From NCBI GenBank assembly GCA_900618795.1, contig UYJD01000016.1:699024-763023 (forward strand): a stretch of 64,000 nt of DNA. Direction: 5' to 3'. The position numbers were made by a program, and so were the translations under genes. The notes beneath the pieces are model-generated. The model did no database searches, was not told where the DNA came from, and saw nothing but the letters and a program-made list of their open reading frames with translations. This DNA is from Cyanodermella asteris (taxonomy: Eukaryota > Ascomycota > Lecanoromycetes > Ostropales > Stictidaceae). Each line of letters opens with the position of its first letter. The first letter of the stretch is position 1. Of the stretch, positions 1-10,089 are shown one piece after another.

Positions 1-2157
1 CCCGTTTCGCGATCTGTTTCTTCACTTGAATCCGCTGCATCCGACTTTCTCGCCGAGTCAGTCTTGCATAATGTCCGCAACATCTTCATTCAGAATCTCC
101 TCTCCCAGATGGCTTTTGTCGTCGAACGCATGTCCGCCAGAACGGTCCCCGCCAGCATTGTGACCTTTTGTGGCAAGGCATGCGCGTATGCCTTTTTCTT
201 CTGCCCAGGTGTTGCTGAAATCTTGATCCGACTCTGGAACTCGCCCCAAGATGCCATCAAGCGAGCTCTTCGGGAGGCCGGAGCTTTGAACAAAGACTAC
301 GACCCAGCTTTCGCCGTGGACGTCCTCAGCCAGAACTTTCCTGCTCACCTCCAACCTTTCACTGTCACTTCTCACGCTGTGCTTATGCGCTACCTGCGGA
401 ACAAGCCCCGAGACAATCTCTCCGCCAGTTCTGCGTATATACCTTGGAATGGACCTTGGGTTGGTCGGTGGTGCGGCCGGGATTCGGATCTCTTTTTCGT
501 CTTTGTGAAGACTGCTGTGTCACTAATATGCGAGTTGCTGCCGGAGACGACTAGCACAGCCGACTGGATTTCGGTGCCATGCTCGGCGCTCATTCAGGCG
601 CAGATGATTTGCGTGATGGATGCTACTGTTCACCGCGGAGGCTCTTCTGACCCACTCGAAGGACTGCCTCCGCCCTCCTTTGACGACGTCCTTGGAGCTG
701 ATGCCGTGGTTCAACCAATTGCCGCACGAGCGCCAAACACGATACGGATCATGGCCGAGAACAGACTCATCATGCTTTTGAGAGAATGCCTGTTCTCCCA
801 GTCTTTCGCTGTCAAGCCCTACGTCCGCCGAACTTTTGCAGAGGTGTACGCCAATGTTCTGAAAGCGGTCACCCGACGTGTTTCGATTTTTGACTACAAC
901 GCTTGCTTTACACTCTGTGATTTTCTGGAGGAAGCATTTGCAATGCTAGCTCGATTTTACAAGGACGACGGTGATCCCGGCTCCTGGCTCGACTGGCCGT
1001 TTTGGCTAGACGTTTTTAAAAGAATGGGGGATACGCAAAACACCATGAGCGACGTCCGGCTTTATACCTTCATTTATGGACTTTGGAGTATCTTGACGCA
1101 GAACGAGACCAGGCGGAAAGAAGTTTGTGTCGACTGGCTGCTGACTGAGGAATACTTTGCCCGTCAGTTCAATCACTGGTGTCCAATGGTCCGCGCATAC
1201 TACATGCGATTGCTCTGCTGGAGAGTCGCCCGTGAGGACGGTGAAGCAAGTCAAGTCAGCGTCCTCATCTACCAAACTCTTTTCAAACGGCTGAACACGC
1301 CGTGGGCTTGGTTCTTGGCGCTGCAGGAGTCGGCAAGGGCTGGAAAAGGTCCCATCATTTCCAGCGCCGCTGCCACTCCTGCCCCTGGGAGAAAACTGTT
1401 GATTGTTCGCAACGACAGTGGCCCAGCTTCTGGAGGTCAGATGTCCTGGGACAGCATGATGGCGGCCGCAGCATCTTCTGGTTCACCTAAGACGTACCAG
1501 CGATATACTTCTCTGGACCACGTGACGCAAGCCGCGAGTCCAACATCAGGAAGCCAGGGAAGGACGCTGAGCCCGAAGAAAAGCTGGCTTCGTAAGATGA
1601 ATCCATTTGTTAGCACGCCTTCGCCTTCGAAACAATCGGCCAGCAACTCGTCTGACACCGAAAGCCCCGCAGCCAAGCCTCAGATCACCCCAGAAACAGG
1701 ATCACCGCAGACTGATTCGAAACGCATGAGCACGATCTCCACGATCTCGACCACCTCTGCCGCCAGCGAAGCCCGCGGTCGGGTAGTCTCACAACAAACA
1801 CCACGAAAACACTTCGCAGCGTCCTTCAAATTCTCTCTCGAATGGGCCGACAAATCGACTCTGATTCCAAAAGACAGGAAACTGCATCCACCACAGCTTC
1901 CTCAATTGTCTCAGCAGCTTGTCGATGCGGCGCTGGCGAATACTGAATCGGAACACGAAGCGGTACTGCCCGCTCAACCACCAAGAAACCAGATGGGGCC
2001 GAGCAAGTACTGTGGGCAGTCGCTGGCCGAATGGGAGGCCCTCGTTAGGGAGTGTCAGAGCTTCTATGATCGGAGGCGTGCGGAGGGGGTCACGGATGTC
2101 AAGTGGATGGAGACACCGACGTTGGGTGTCGAAAGTTTCAGAAAACCAGTTGGATAG
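1..2157 (+). CDS. DUF1765 (UPF0592) family membrane-associated protein, 5' end missing
   Basis: The frame is open from the first base of the window to the TAG at 2155-2157, so the gene begins upstream and only about 718 C-terminal residues are seen. The stretch around RTVPASIVTFCGKACAY and, later, DVRLYTFIYGLWSIL and CPMVRAYYMRLLCW are hallmarks of the fungal DUF1765 family (S. pombe SPAC7D4.03c is a member). Residues after about 430 are Ser/Pro/Thr-rich and probably disordered. The final part (CGQSLAEWEALVRECQ through the stop) matches the usual family end. No intron is needed. The molecular function of the family is unknown to me. I am sure of the family and of 5' truncation by the window edge. 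Confidence 0.85.
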   Translation, partial: PVSRSVSSLESAASDFLAESVLHNVRNIFIQNLLSQMAFVVERMSARTVPASIVTFCGKACAYAFFFCPGVAEILIRLWNSPQDAIKRALREAGALNKDYDPAFAVDVLSQNFPAHLQPFTVTSHAVLMRYLRNKPRDNLSASSAYIPWNGPWVGRWCGRDSDLFFVFVKTAVSLICELLPETTSTADWISVPCSALIQAQMICVMDATVHRGGSSDPLEGLPPPSFDDVLGADAVVQPIAARAPNTIRIMAENRLIMLLRECLFSQSFAVKPYVRRTFAEVYANVLKAVTRRVSIFDYNACFTLCDFLEEAFAMLARFYKDDGDPGSWLDWPFWLDVFKRMGDTQNTMSDVRLYTFIYGLWSILTQNETRRKEVCVDWLLTEEYFARQFNHWCPMVRAYYMRLLCWRVAREDGEASQVSVLIYQTLFKRLNTPWAWFLALQESARAGKGPIISSAAATPAPGRKLLIVRNDSGPASGGQMSWDSMMAAAASSGSPKTYQRYTSLDHVTQAASPTSGSQGRTLSPKKSWLRKMNPFVSTPSPSKQSASNSSDTESPAAKPQITPETGSPQTDSKRMSTISTISTTSAASEARGRVVSQQTPRKHFAASFKFSLEWADKSTLIPKDRKLHPPQLPQLSQQLVDAALANTESEHEAVLPAQPPRNQMGPSKYCGQSLAEWEALVRECQSFYDRRRAEGVTDVKWMETPTLGVESFRKPVG

Positions 2158-3586
2158 GACGGACAGTCGGAATTCAGAGTCAGAGCAGAAGACGATCAAG
2201 TGCGGCATCATTTTCAGGAGACAGCATCGACGATATTCATCACGACGACGACACTCAAGCAACGGCCAACAACTTTCTCATGGCTTTCACGCATTCGTAC
2301 ATACGCACATCAAGCTCAAATGTTGGACGGCTTTATACACGGCGGACATACGCATGGAAGGGAAAATGGTTAGGATACATCTGGGGTCGGGCCGGTGCAG
2401 CTACCTTCAGCCGCTTGCTGCACTGCACTGGCCGCTTCTTTCACTTCTCAGCACACACTGATTTTGTTCCATGATCTGGTTTTCAGATTGATCATGGCTA
2501 TTCTTGTTAACTGAATGGATAGGTGGTACGTGGGCGTTGGGATATAGCTGCCACTTTCAGACAATACTGCCAAATACAGAGCTCCATCTAAACCCTGAAT
2601 GGGAGATACACCGACTCGATCAAATGAATGCTTGACACTCCACAACCGAATGCCGTAACCGCGTCCACCACGCGCGCTACTTTTAGAGCGTACTGGAACG
2701 TGTCAGAAATTTAGGTTCGCGTTACATCGATGGGCGCTGGGCGCGGCCGGAGCATGTGCTGGGGGATGACTCAGCAGCCAAGAGTGCTGCGGCTGCTCTT
2801 CTGCGACGGCGCAAATCCTGCTTCCCTTCGTCCTGCATCTCGCTTCATCAGTATAGTTGCACTGGGGTACGGTCGGTTGTTGCAGAAAGGGAACGCAGAC
2901 TTGGACGCTGGCGACTTTGTTTGTAACGGGGACGTCTTTTCTGCGACTGATTCTGTGAAGTTGTGATCCACCCAGCACTTTACCTGGGTGACGACGGTCT
3001 TTTCTGCGACCTAACCGTGTTGCCACCTTCGCCACATTTCCACCAGAAGAGCGTCTCGCGGTTGTTGAAGGCTCAGCGCAGCATTTCGCGCCCCGCGAAA
3101 AGAGGAGGGAGAGTCGGAGGGACAGTGAAGTTGGCGGATTTAGATTTTAGTTGCTAGATTCACCAGTCGAGCAGCCTGCCTCCACGGTTGCGCCGAGCAG
3201 ACAGAATTCATTCGCCCGCCTCTCTCTTGCACAGCAAGCGAGCACGACTTTTCCATCACGGTTTCATCTACCTAGGATTACCTTTGACCACTAATCAGAC
3301 ATCTCACGATCTTGTCTCGCGTTATTCCACTTACGAAACGAGCTCGCGCTCAAGACAACAGGCAAAGCCGCAGAAGTCAACCCTCTGACGTTCGCTTCTC
3401 TACCGACATCTCTGTCCCCGCGAAGCCGTCAAACTGGCTTACTCGCCTCTCTTCTTTATTGCCATTCGCAACAACCAGCCGCGGCTCCGTACAACCCACA
3501 AGGGAGTACAGCGTCGCGAAAAGAGGAAGCTCGAAGAGCATAACGAGGAGGCCTACGAGGAGCACGAGCGCAAGAAACAGCGCAAG
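2158..3586. other. Spacer and TFIIB promoter/5' leader
   Basis: There is no convincing gene here. The first part holds the DUF1765 3' flank. The last 250-300 bases read like a fungal 5' leader, pyrimidine-rich at first and then purine-rich just before the TFIIB start codon. The short ORFs lack family resemblance. Confidence 0.5.
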
Positions 3587-4857
3587 ATGGCGAGCCCACC
3601 TTCAATGGTGACTGCCCAGGTAAGCAGACAATGCTCCTGTCCTCACCGTGACGTGACGGATCTTGCACAGCTCTTTCGTCTGCAGGGCTATATGTAGCTG
3701 CTTCATGCAAGGCCATGCTCTCTTGTCCTTGCTGTGTTTCCGCCCCTCCTACTCTTGCTCACGCGCACGTGAAACTTTCTTGCTTTGGTGAAGTGGAGCT
3801 GACAGTTCGCCCAAAGGTTCAACAACCAGAAGAACCATGGCGGAAGAACATCTCGGTCGAGCTGACCTGTCCCGAATGCCAAATCGTTCCGGCGAACATC
3901 ACCGAGGAATTCAGCTCCGGCGACATGATCTGTACTGACTGCGGTCTCGTGATCGGCGGTCGCATCATCGACACTCGTTCTGAGTGGCGTACCTTTGCGA
4001 ACGACGACCAAAACGGTGACGATCCGTCTCGTGTCGGTGACGGCCCGAACGCTTTGCTCAATGGCAACCAGCTGCAGACGGACATTGCGTACGGTGCGGG
4101 AGGTCAAGCTGGACGCGAATTGCTGCGAACCAACAACAAGCAGAACCAAGACCGGGCGACCAAACAGCTCCTGAATGCTTACAAGGAGATTGGAGAACTG
4201 TGTGATGGATGGCAGCTTCCGAAGGCAGTGACTGACCTTGCCAAGCATCTCTACAAGCTGGTCACTGATGCTCAGGTCTTCAAGGCCAAGAGTCAGGAGG
4301 TCGTCATTGCTGGATGCATCTTCATTGCTTGCCGTCAGAGTGGCGTGCCTCGTACCTTCCGCGAGACCTTTGCACTCACCAAAGTCTCCAAGAAAGAAAT
4401 TGGCAAGATCTTCAAGCAGTTGGAAAAGTTCTTCAAGGACCAAAACACCAAGAATGTCCAGGAAGCCAAGGACAAGGGCTGGGAGCCGGACACGAGCGGT
4501 CACTACAAGACTATGGAGACCAGCAACGCCACCCAGCTGCTCAATCGTTACGCGAGCCAGCTTGGCCTGACTCGCGAGACCACCAGCGTTGCTGAGGTTG
4601 TTGCGAAGAAAATGAACGATATTGGTGTGCTTGCCGGTCGTTCGCCCCTGTCACAGTGTGCCGCCAGCCTTTACTTTGTGTCGCACTTGATGGGTCAGCC
4701 CAAGCAATCAGCGGACATTTCGAAGACTTTGGGCATTAGCGATGGAACCATCAGAACGGTTTACAAGCACTTGCTCCAGAGGAAGGATGAACTGATTGAT
4801 CCGAAGTGGCTTAAGGCGCCGATGAAGGGGGACATCAGCCACCTCCCCACAGTCTAA
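3587..4857 (+). CDS. SUA7: Transcription initiation factor IIB (TFIIB), two exons
   Basis: TFIIB bridges TBP-bound promoter DNA and RNA polymerase II in the nucleus. I join exon 3587-3619 (11 codons from ATG) to exon 3817-4857. The donor is CAG|GTAAGC, the acceptor CCAAAG|GTT, the junction is phase 0, and a CTGAC branch site lies shortly before the acceptor. The 357-residue protein is normal in length. It shows the zinc ribbon (C29, C32, C50, C53), the B-reader/linker region with RTFANDDQ and DDPSRVGDGPN, and two cyclin repeats (about 125-210 and 235-320, including the YFVSHLMGQ and SDGTIRTVYKHL segments). The first intron (197 bp) is longer than most others here. If exon 1 is ignored, a same-frame start at 3715 gives an implausible N-terminus, which supports the splice. 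Confidence 0.92.
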
Positions 4858-5817
4858 AGAACCGTTCGCCGACTTCTTCCACCTTTTTTATGATCCCGCC
4901 TTGACCACAGCTGTGTTACATCCCACCAGTACTTCATGTCATAACAAGGGATTGGGACGACAGTGCAATGGAAGAAGATTCCTGAAAATGGCATACACAT
5001 CTCAGCATGCACGCAAGCGACATGATGAGAATAGCATTGCAAAGTATCGTTGACAGCCTTGTTCTGAAGATTGAAAAATATCTTTCACTGGGGAGAGTTC
5101 TGTTGCATTGCGTTGCCCACAGCCTCATTACCCCAGCGTCAGAACAGCCGACCACGAACCATAGGATGTTTTGGGTGGTGGTCGGGCCGAGAATTTTGAC
5201 TTGCGCGGACGCATTCCGTGCTTACTTGCACCCAGGCTGCATAGACTGAGTTTGAGCCTGTTGAAAGATTGTTTACTTGGATGCGAAGGTCGTTCTGGAA
5301 AATGTCTGAAACAAGGGGGGAAAAAAGAACAAAACAAGAGAAGAACTTGCTGATGACGGAGGAGACTTCGGAAGCTTTTACATACAGACTGCCGGATTCT
5401 GAGGAACGGGGGAAACAGGCTTCCAAAAACGGATCTGACACTGCTTCATTCCCGAAAACTTGACTGAACAGTCTCTCTTGTGTGGAAACGCTTGATAGTT
5501 GAACTTGCTTATAAGAATCCAAACCGGTTCTTCATGAAGAGATGAACAAAACTTGCTCTTGTCTGTCATACTGGGGCCTTCGTAGAAGCTTTCGTGACGT
5601 GCACGCGTGTACGTACCGTAGATAAACTCTTGGGCTGCAGAAAGTATACGGGTATATGCGCCTCCTTTTTTCCCTGCCGAAGTGCCTGGTGTGCTGGACG
5701 GCTAGAAGGGATCTTGCTCGGCTCAGGGGTCAATGTGCACGAGTTCGTGGCGGTCGAGCGGCTAGTGCCATCACATCGACAGGCACACAACTCTCTTGTT
5801 ACTAGCCGGTACCTTAG

Positions 5818-5837
5818 CTACCTACCTACCTACCTAC
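5818..5837. repeat. (CTAC)5 microsatellite
   Basis: Five uninterrupted copies of CTAC are followed by one imperfect copy. This is an ordinary simple repeat. Confidence 0.9.
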
Positions 5838-5951
5838 CCTTCTCGGCCACGCTTAATCCACGATAACGAACGTCCAGCAATAAAGTGTAAAACCTTAAAA
5901 AGCTGCAAAGCGCGCCCCTCGTCATTAAACTATAGCGATGCACGGATCCAA

Positions 5952-5970
5952 GGGGGGGGCGGGGGGGGGG
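5952..5970 (+). repeat. Guanine run G8-C-G10
   Basis: Eight G, one C and ten G occur in a row. The tract could fold into a G-quadruplex in single-stranded DNA, and it is a likely site of assembly length error. No gene lies within 1 kb on either side. Confidence 0.85.
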
Positions 5971-7135
5971 CGCGATATGAATCTAGCGCACACGCCATGG
6001 TTTGTTTCTTCAAGTACAGTACAATACAGTACATGTAGAGGAGGTGGGGGACTCTGGTGGGAGTGAGTGTAAAAGCTTCGCTTAGCTGGTTCAGAGTGGG
6101 CCCCCGGGGCCGGGCACAATGAAACGAATAATGGGTCGGAGGAGGCCGAGATGTTTCATTTTGGCTTTCGAGCTGCGCAAGAGCGGGGCCCGGGCGCTGG
6201 GGCGTTCCGTTGGGAGGACCCTTCGAGAGGGCATGTTTCAGAGTTGGGCTTGGGATGCGAACTCGTGCGAGCCGACCGAGCTTCAGATTATTGGGGGGGA
6301 ACGCACCACGCGGCTAGTCACAGGAAAAGGGGGGCGCTCTGAACATGCATTGTGGGTCAAGTCTCGTCAACTGTCAACGCGCGAAAGATGCCTGACAGGT
6401 TTGTCGGTCGTGTAGATCTGCCCTTCTGGCTCCGTTCTGAGGCTCCTTTACGCGCAGGATGTGGCAGCTCCTGGTGGAGATGCTTTCACGCTTTGTATGT
6501 CAGGGCTATCGCCAGGGGTTGGTTGCTCAAAGGGCCGAACATGGCGTTTTTTGAATAATTTGGAGCCTCTGGCTTGTGATAGTTCACGTCAACCTGCTGT
6601 TTGGGTGCGACTGCAGGTGAGCAAAGTTAAAGGTTGCCAGGGCGTGGATAAGTTGGTCAGGAGAAAGGTAGAGATCATATAAGCTTCGAGAGGGGTTCGC
6701 GCCTTAAGATTATTATTGGGGAGCGCTGGAAGATAGTTCCAACTTGATATGTGTGTAGATGCCGCTCTTCTTGCTCGAGAATGGATTTGATTCTCCTCTC
6801 GTGATCTGCTCTTGCGGCAGGACTTGCGAACGGAGTGCCTTCTGTCGGTGCTCATACTATACTTCTGCTTCACTTCTTCTGAAACACGTCGCAACACCTG
6901 GGTCGAAAGAAGATCCGTCACACAAATCCTGATACCTCGCCATCACGGCCCAACCGAGCACAGGACAGTTGACTGCTCCAATTGGCATCCGGACCGAACA
7001 AAGTGCAGTCACAACGCGATCAGCAAGTCGCCTACCTAGTCGACCTAACCCGGACCAAGGTTGTCGGCTGATGTCAGGTCTCAGCTCGCACGCGGACAAA
7101 CTTTGGAGACAACAGTCAGACGGATAACAGACGAG

Positions 7136-9660
7136 ATGGCCTCGCAGTTTTCGGTCAGAGTCACGTCGCAGTTTGTGTCGGTGGACGACGTGCTTGGTGG
7201 TGGCAGTGCGCAGCTGCTGAAGCCCAGATCCAGGTAAGTTGCTCGACTGCACTCGTTTTAGGCTCCTCTGCTCGTGCTTGCTTGCCTGCTTAGCTGCATG
7301 TGTTCTTACTCGTTGTACTTGGCTGGTGTTACGTGTGTGGCCCCGGTGTGATTCCGCCCAGACTGGAATTGTTTTTCCAGCAGCATCGCGTTAAGCCAAA
7401 ACAAGCAGAAGTGCAGCCGGCAAAAGCACAGAGCGCCGCCGGCCCAGCCTGGCAATAACGACACAACTCAGCTTCATCCACTTCTTCCTCCAGATCCCGA
7501 TTCCCTCTCGACATCCTCTACGCTATCCTTTTCTTTCCCACCGCTCGATCGCTGCCGTCTGCTTGCTGCCCGGTTTTGCAGCTTGCGTGCAGCGCGAACC
7601 GCTTCTTTACTTCTTTGCCATTGTTCTACCTATTGCCTCACCCGCGGGCCTTTTACCTCCTTCCTTCGATTCACCTATACACCACATGCATGTTGCTTGG
7701 TAAACTAATTTGAACGCTTTTGCCTGCCTGCAGGTCTCCCAACCGTCGTCCGGTCTCGTCCATTTACTCGAACCACGCTTCCTCCAGCAGAGGCAGTCCA
7801 GCGATGCCCCAGAGTGCCTACGACAACCGCGCTTCCTCGATATACCCGCCTACCATCTCTCCTCCCGACTCTCCGCGTACCAACGATGCCGACGACTCCT
7901 CACAGCCCAATGTATCTCCGATAAGCACCGTCGCGCCCAGCCAGCCTTGGTTACGACCGACTTCCATCCCTGCTCCGAAGAAATATTACAACGATAACTC
8001 ATTGGCGCCCCCGCCCGCTCAGGCACCCTCACCGGGCCCGGAAACGAGATCAGGCTGGCGGAATGTCGTCAGAACAATGGGGCGGACCCCCTCACCCGGC
8101 CAGCAGCATCAGAAGGAGAAAGACCTACCACAGATAAACACGAATCCCGGCGAGCCCACGCGCTGGGACACGTATTCGGGAGAGAAGGCGCAGAACGGAA
8201 GCGGCAAGCCAGCGGCTGCCTCGCCGACGCAACATCCGTATACGGGAACGGAATCGGGATTTGGATATAGCGCTCAGATCACAGGCGGAGGCTCGAAGCC
8301 GAGCCATTTTCTGGGCGTCAAGCTGAGGAAAACGAATGACAGGGCGACACCGTCGGTACCGCAGCAGGAGGCGTCGAGAGGGACTTCGGGGGTCCGAGGT
8401 GCTAGCGGGCGGACTGCTGGTGTTGATCCGGCAGCGGACAAGCCAGCCCCGGCTGAGAAGAAGCACTTTCCAACACCGGCAGAAAGAAGGGCGAGGGGAC
8501 TGTTCCAGAAACCAGCAAACTCGGGCAGAACTTCACCTGGCCCATCGGTAGGTTTGGGTATCAGGAGCGGGACGCCAACAGGCAGACGTACATCACAAGC
8601 AAATGAAGACAAAGAACGCCCAATGGGAGGACTGAGAGTCTTTACCGACGCTTTGGAGTCTGTACGGGAGAATGCAGCAAACCTGCTGCAGGGCAGAGAG
8701 AGAAGCCCGGATCCGCCGCGAACAGGCAAAAATGTGCCGGATGGACCTATAGGTGAAGTTGTCGTCAACCAAACAATGCGCTATAAGTACCGCCTGGGAG
8801 ACAGCTCCCAAGAGCAGAGCCCAATGACTCCCACTTACGATCGGAGTGCTCTCAACCACAAGTCAAGTGAGGGGGCAATGCGCAACCCATATATCGAGCA
8901 CCAGACGCGCTCCTTTACAGCACCTGTCACTGAAAGCCCGCCATCATACGATGCACCTAACATGTATCACATTCCACTACGGAAAGACTCTCGCCCGCTC
9001 AACGGCACCTCAGCAAGCGACGAATTTGACGCTCACAAGATCACCGCCGCCTTCCACTCACTCGGCTTCGACAACCAACCCAAGAGCCACTTCAGCGCCA
9101 CGACCTACAATACCTCCATCGCCGACAGCAGCCCGCCGGCAACTCCCCACATTCCTGGCATGGACGATGTCCCGGCCCTGCCCACACCCCCTCAAGAAAT
9201 CTCTTCCATCCTCAACCGCAAACGCCCCGTCCCCTCCGCCTCCAACCAATTCCGCGCCAAACCATCCCGCAAACCAACACCCAACGGCCCCGGCGGAGCC
9301 AGCGCCCAAAACAGCGGCGATGAGTTTGCCGCGCCGGTCATTCCCGAAGAACCGCCCAAACCGGTCGATCGCATCAAGGAGTTGGAAGACCGCTTGAAGA
9401 GCCTGAGCAGCCGCAAAATCAGTCTGGCGCAGATGATTCATGAGCTGACGAACGTTGTGCACCCGAGCAGCGTGCACTACGATATTGCGAGTCGCGAGGA
9501 GATCAAGAAGAGTGTGTCGAGGATGAAAATCGAGCAGGACACGGTGCTTGCGGAGATTCAGGAATTGGGAATCAAGTTGCATAGGGCGTATCGGAAGCGG
9601 GAAGAGGCTGAGGGCGGTGGCGGAGGCCGGGGGTTATGGGTGAGGAGAGTGACTGAATAG
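7136..9660 (+). CDS. Conserved fungal low-complexity protein with C-terminal coiled coil, two exons
   Basis: Exon 1 (7136-7233) starts MASQFSVRVTSQF and ends in phase 2 at CCAG|GTAAGTT. Exon 2 (7734-9660) follows TGCAG|GTCTCC and keeps frame, for 674 residues. Residues up to about 560 are rich in Ser, Pro, Thr and Gly, with many SP/TP sites, and are probably disordered. The last about 90 residues (KELEDRLKSLSSRKISLAQM onward) are well ordered, predicted coiled coil, and contain IHELTNVVHPSS, which I recognise as a conserved block of an uncharacterised ascomycete protein. The 500 bp intron is the longest in the window. It has an ACTAAT branch-like site about 30 bases before the acceptor. Function is unknown; a scaffold role is only a guess. 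Confidence 0.75.
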
Positions 9661-10089
9661 ATTACCGACTACCATATTGGATTAGCATCAGGGCCGAAGC
9701 TGAAGGTGCAACTGGATGGCGGATTTTGTGAGGATTTTGAGAGCTGGATGATTTGGCTTGGACGCCCCGACTTTTTTTTTTTTGGCACTGTTCGTGAGCG
9801 TTCGTGTGTATAATACCCAGACTATCGCTGAGAGTACAACGAGTTGTATATTGCAGCCCTCGGGCACGATCGAATAGTACTGCTCGACTTGAATGGCGCT
9901 CTTAGCGTCAGCTTCTCAACACGAAACACTACCAACGCAGCTAAAGCGCAGCCTTGCCATACTGATTTGGGCAGACAAGGCTGAGCGACCCCTGCAGGTA
10001 GCCCCGCAGCTAATCATCCAGTTCTGTGATCATCAATTTCAGGGCTTATGTTCCAACACCGATGCCTTTGCCCTGTTCGCACAGCCGAC
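9661..10089. other. Spacer with T12 run
   Basis: This holds the 3' flank of the coiled-coil gene and the promoter of the HET gene. A run of 12 T lies at 9772-9783. I see nothing else. Confidence 0.5.

Larger units (their letters stand above)
4858..7135. other. Intergenic region, gene-free
   Basis: No coding sequence can be supported in these 2.3 kb. The region contains a (CTAC)5 microsatellite and a long G-run (both listed separately), and several short GTACAGTACA-like stretches near 6014. The right end is the promoter and leader of the next gene. Short ORFs on both strands look random. Confidence 0.5.

Noticed and set aside
2103-2474. 123-codon plus-strand ORF overlapping the end of the DUF1765 gene
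   Set aside because: It overlaps in another frame, and the family C-terminus is complete at 2157. There is no recognisable domain.
4238-4595. Open frames of 90-110 codons inside TFIIB
   Set aside because: They are shadows of the TFIIB coding frame.
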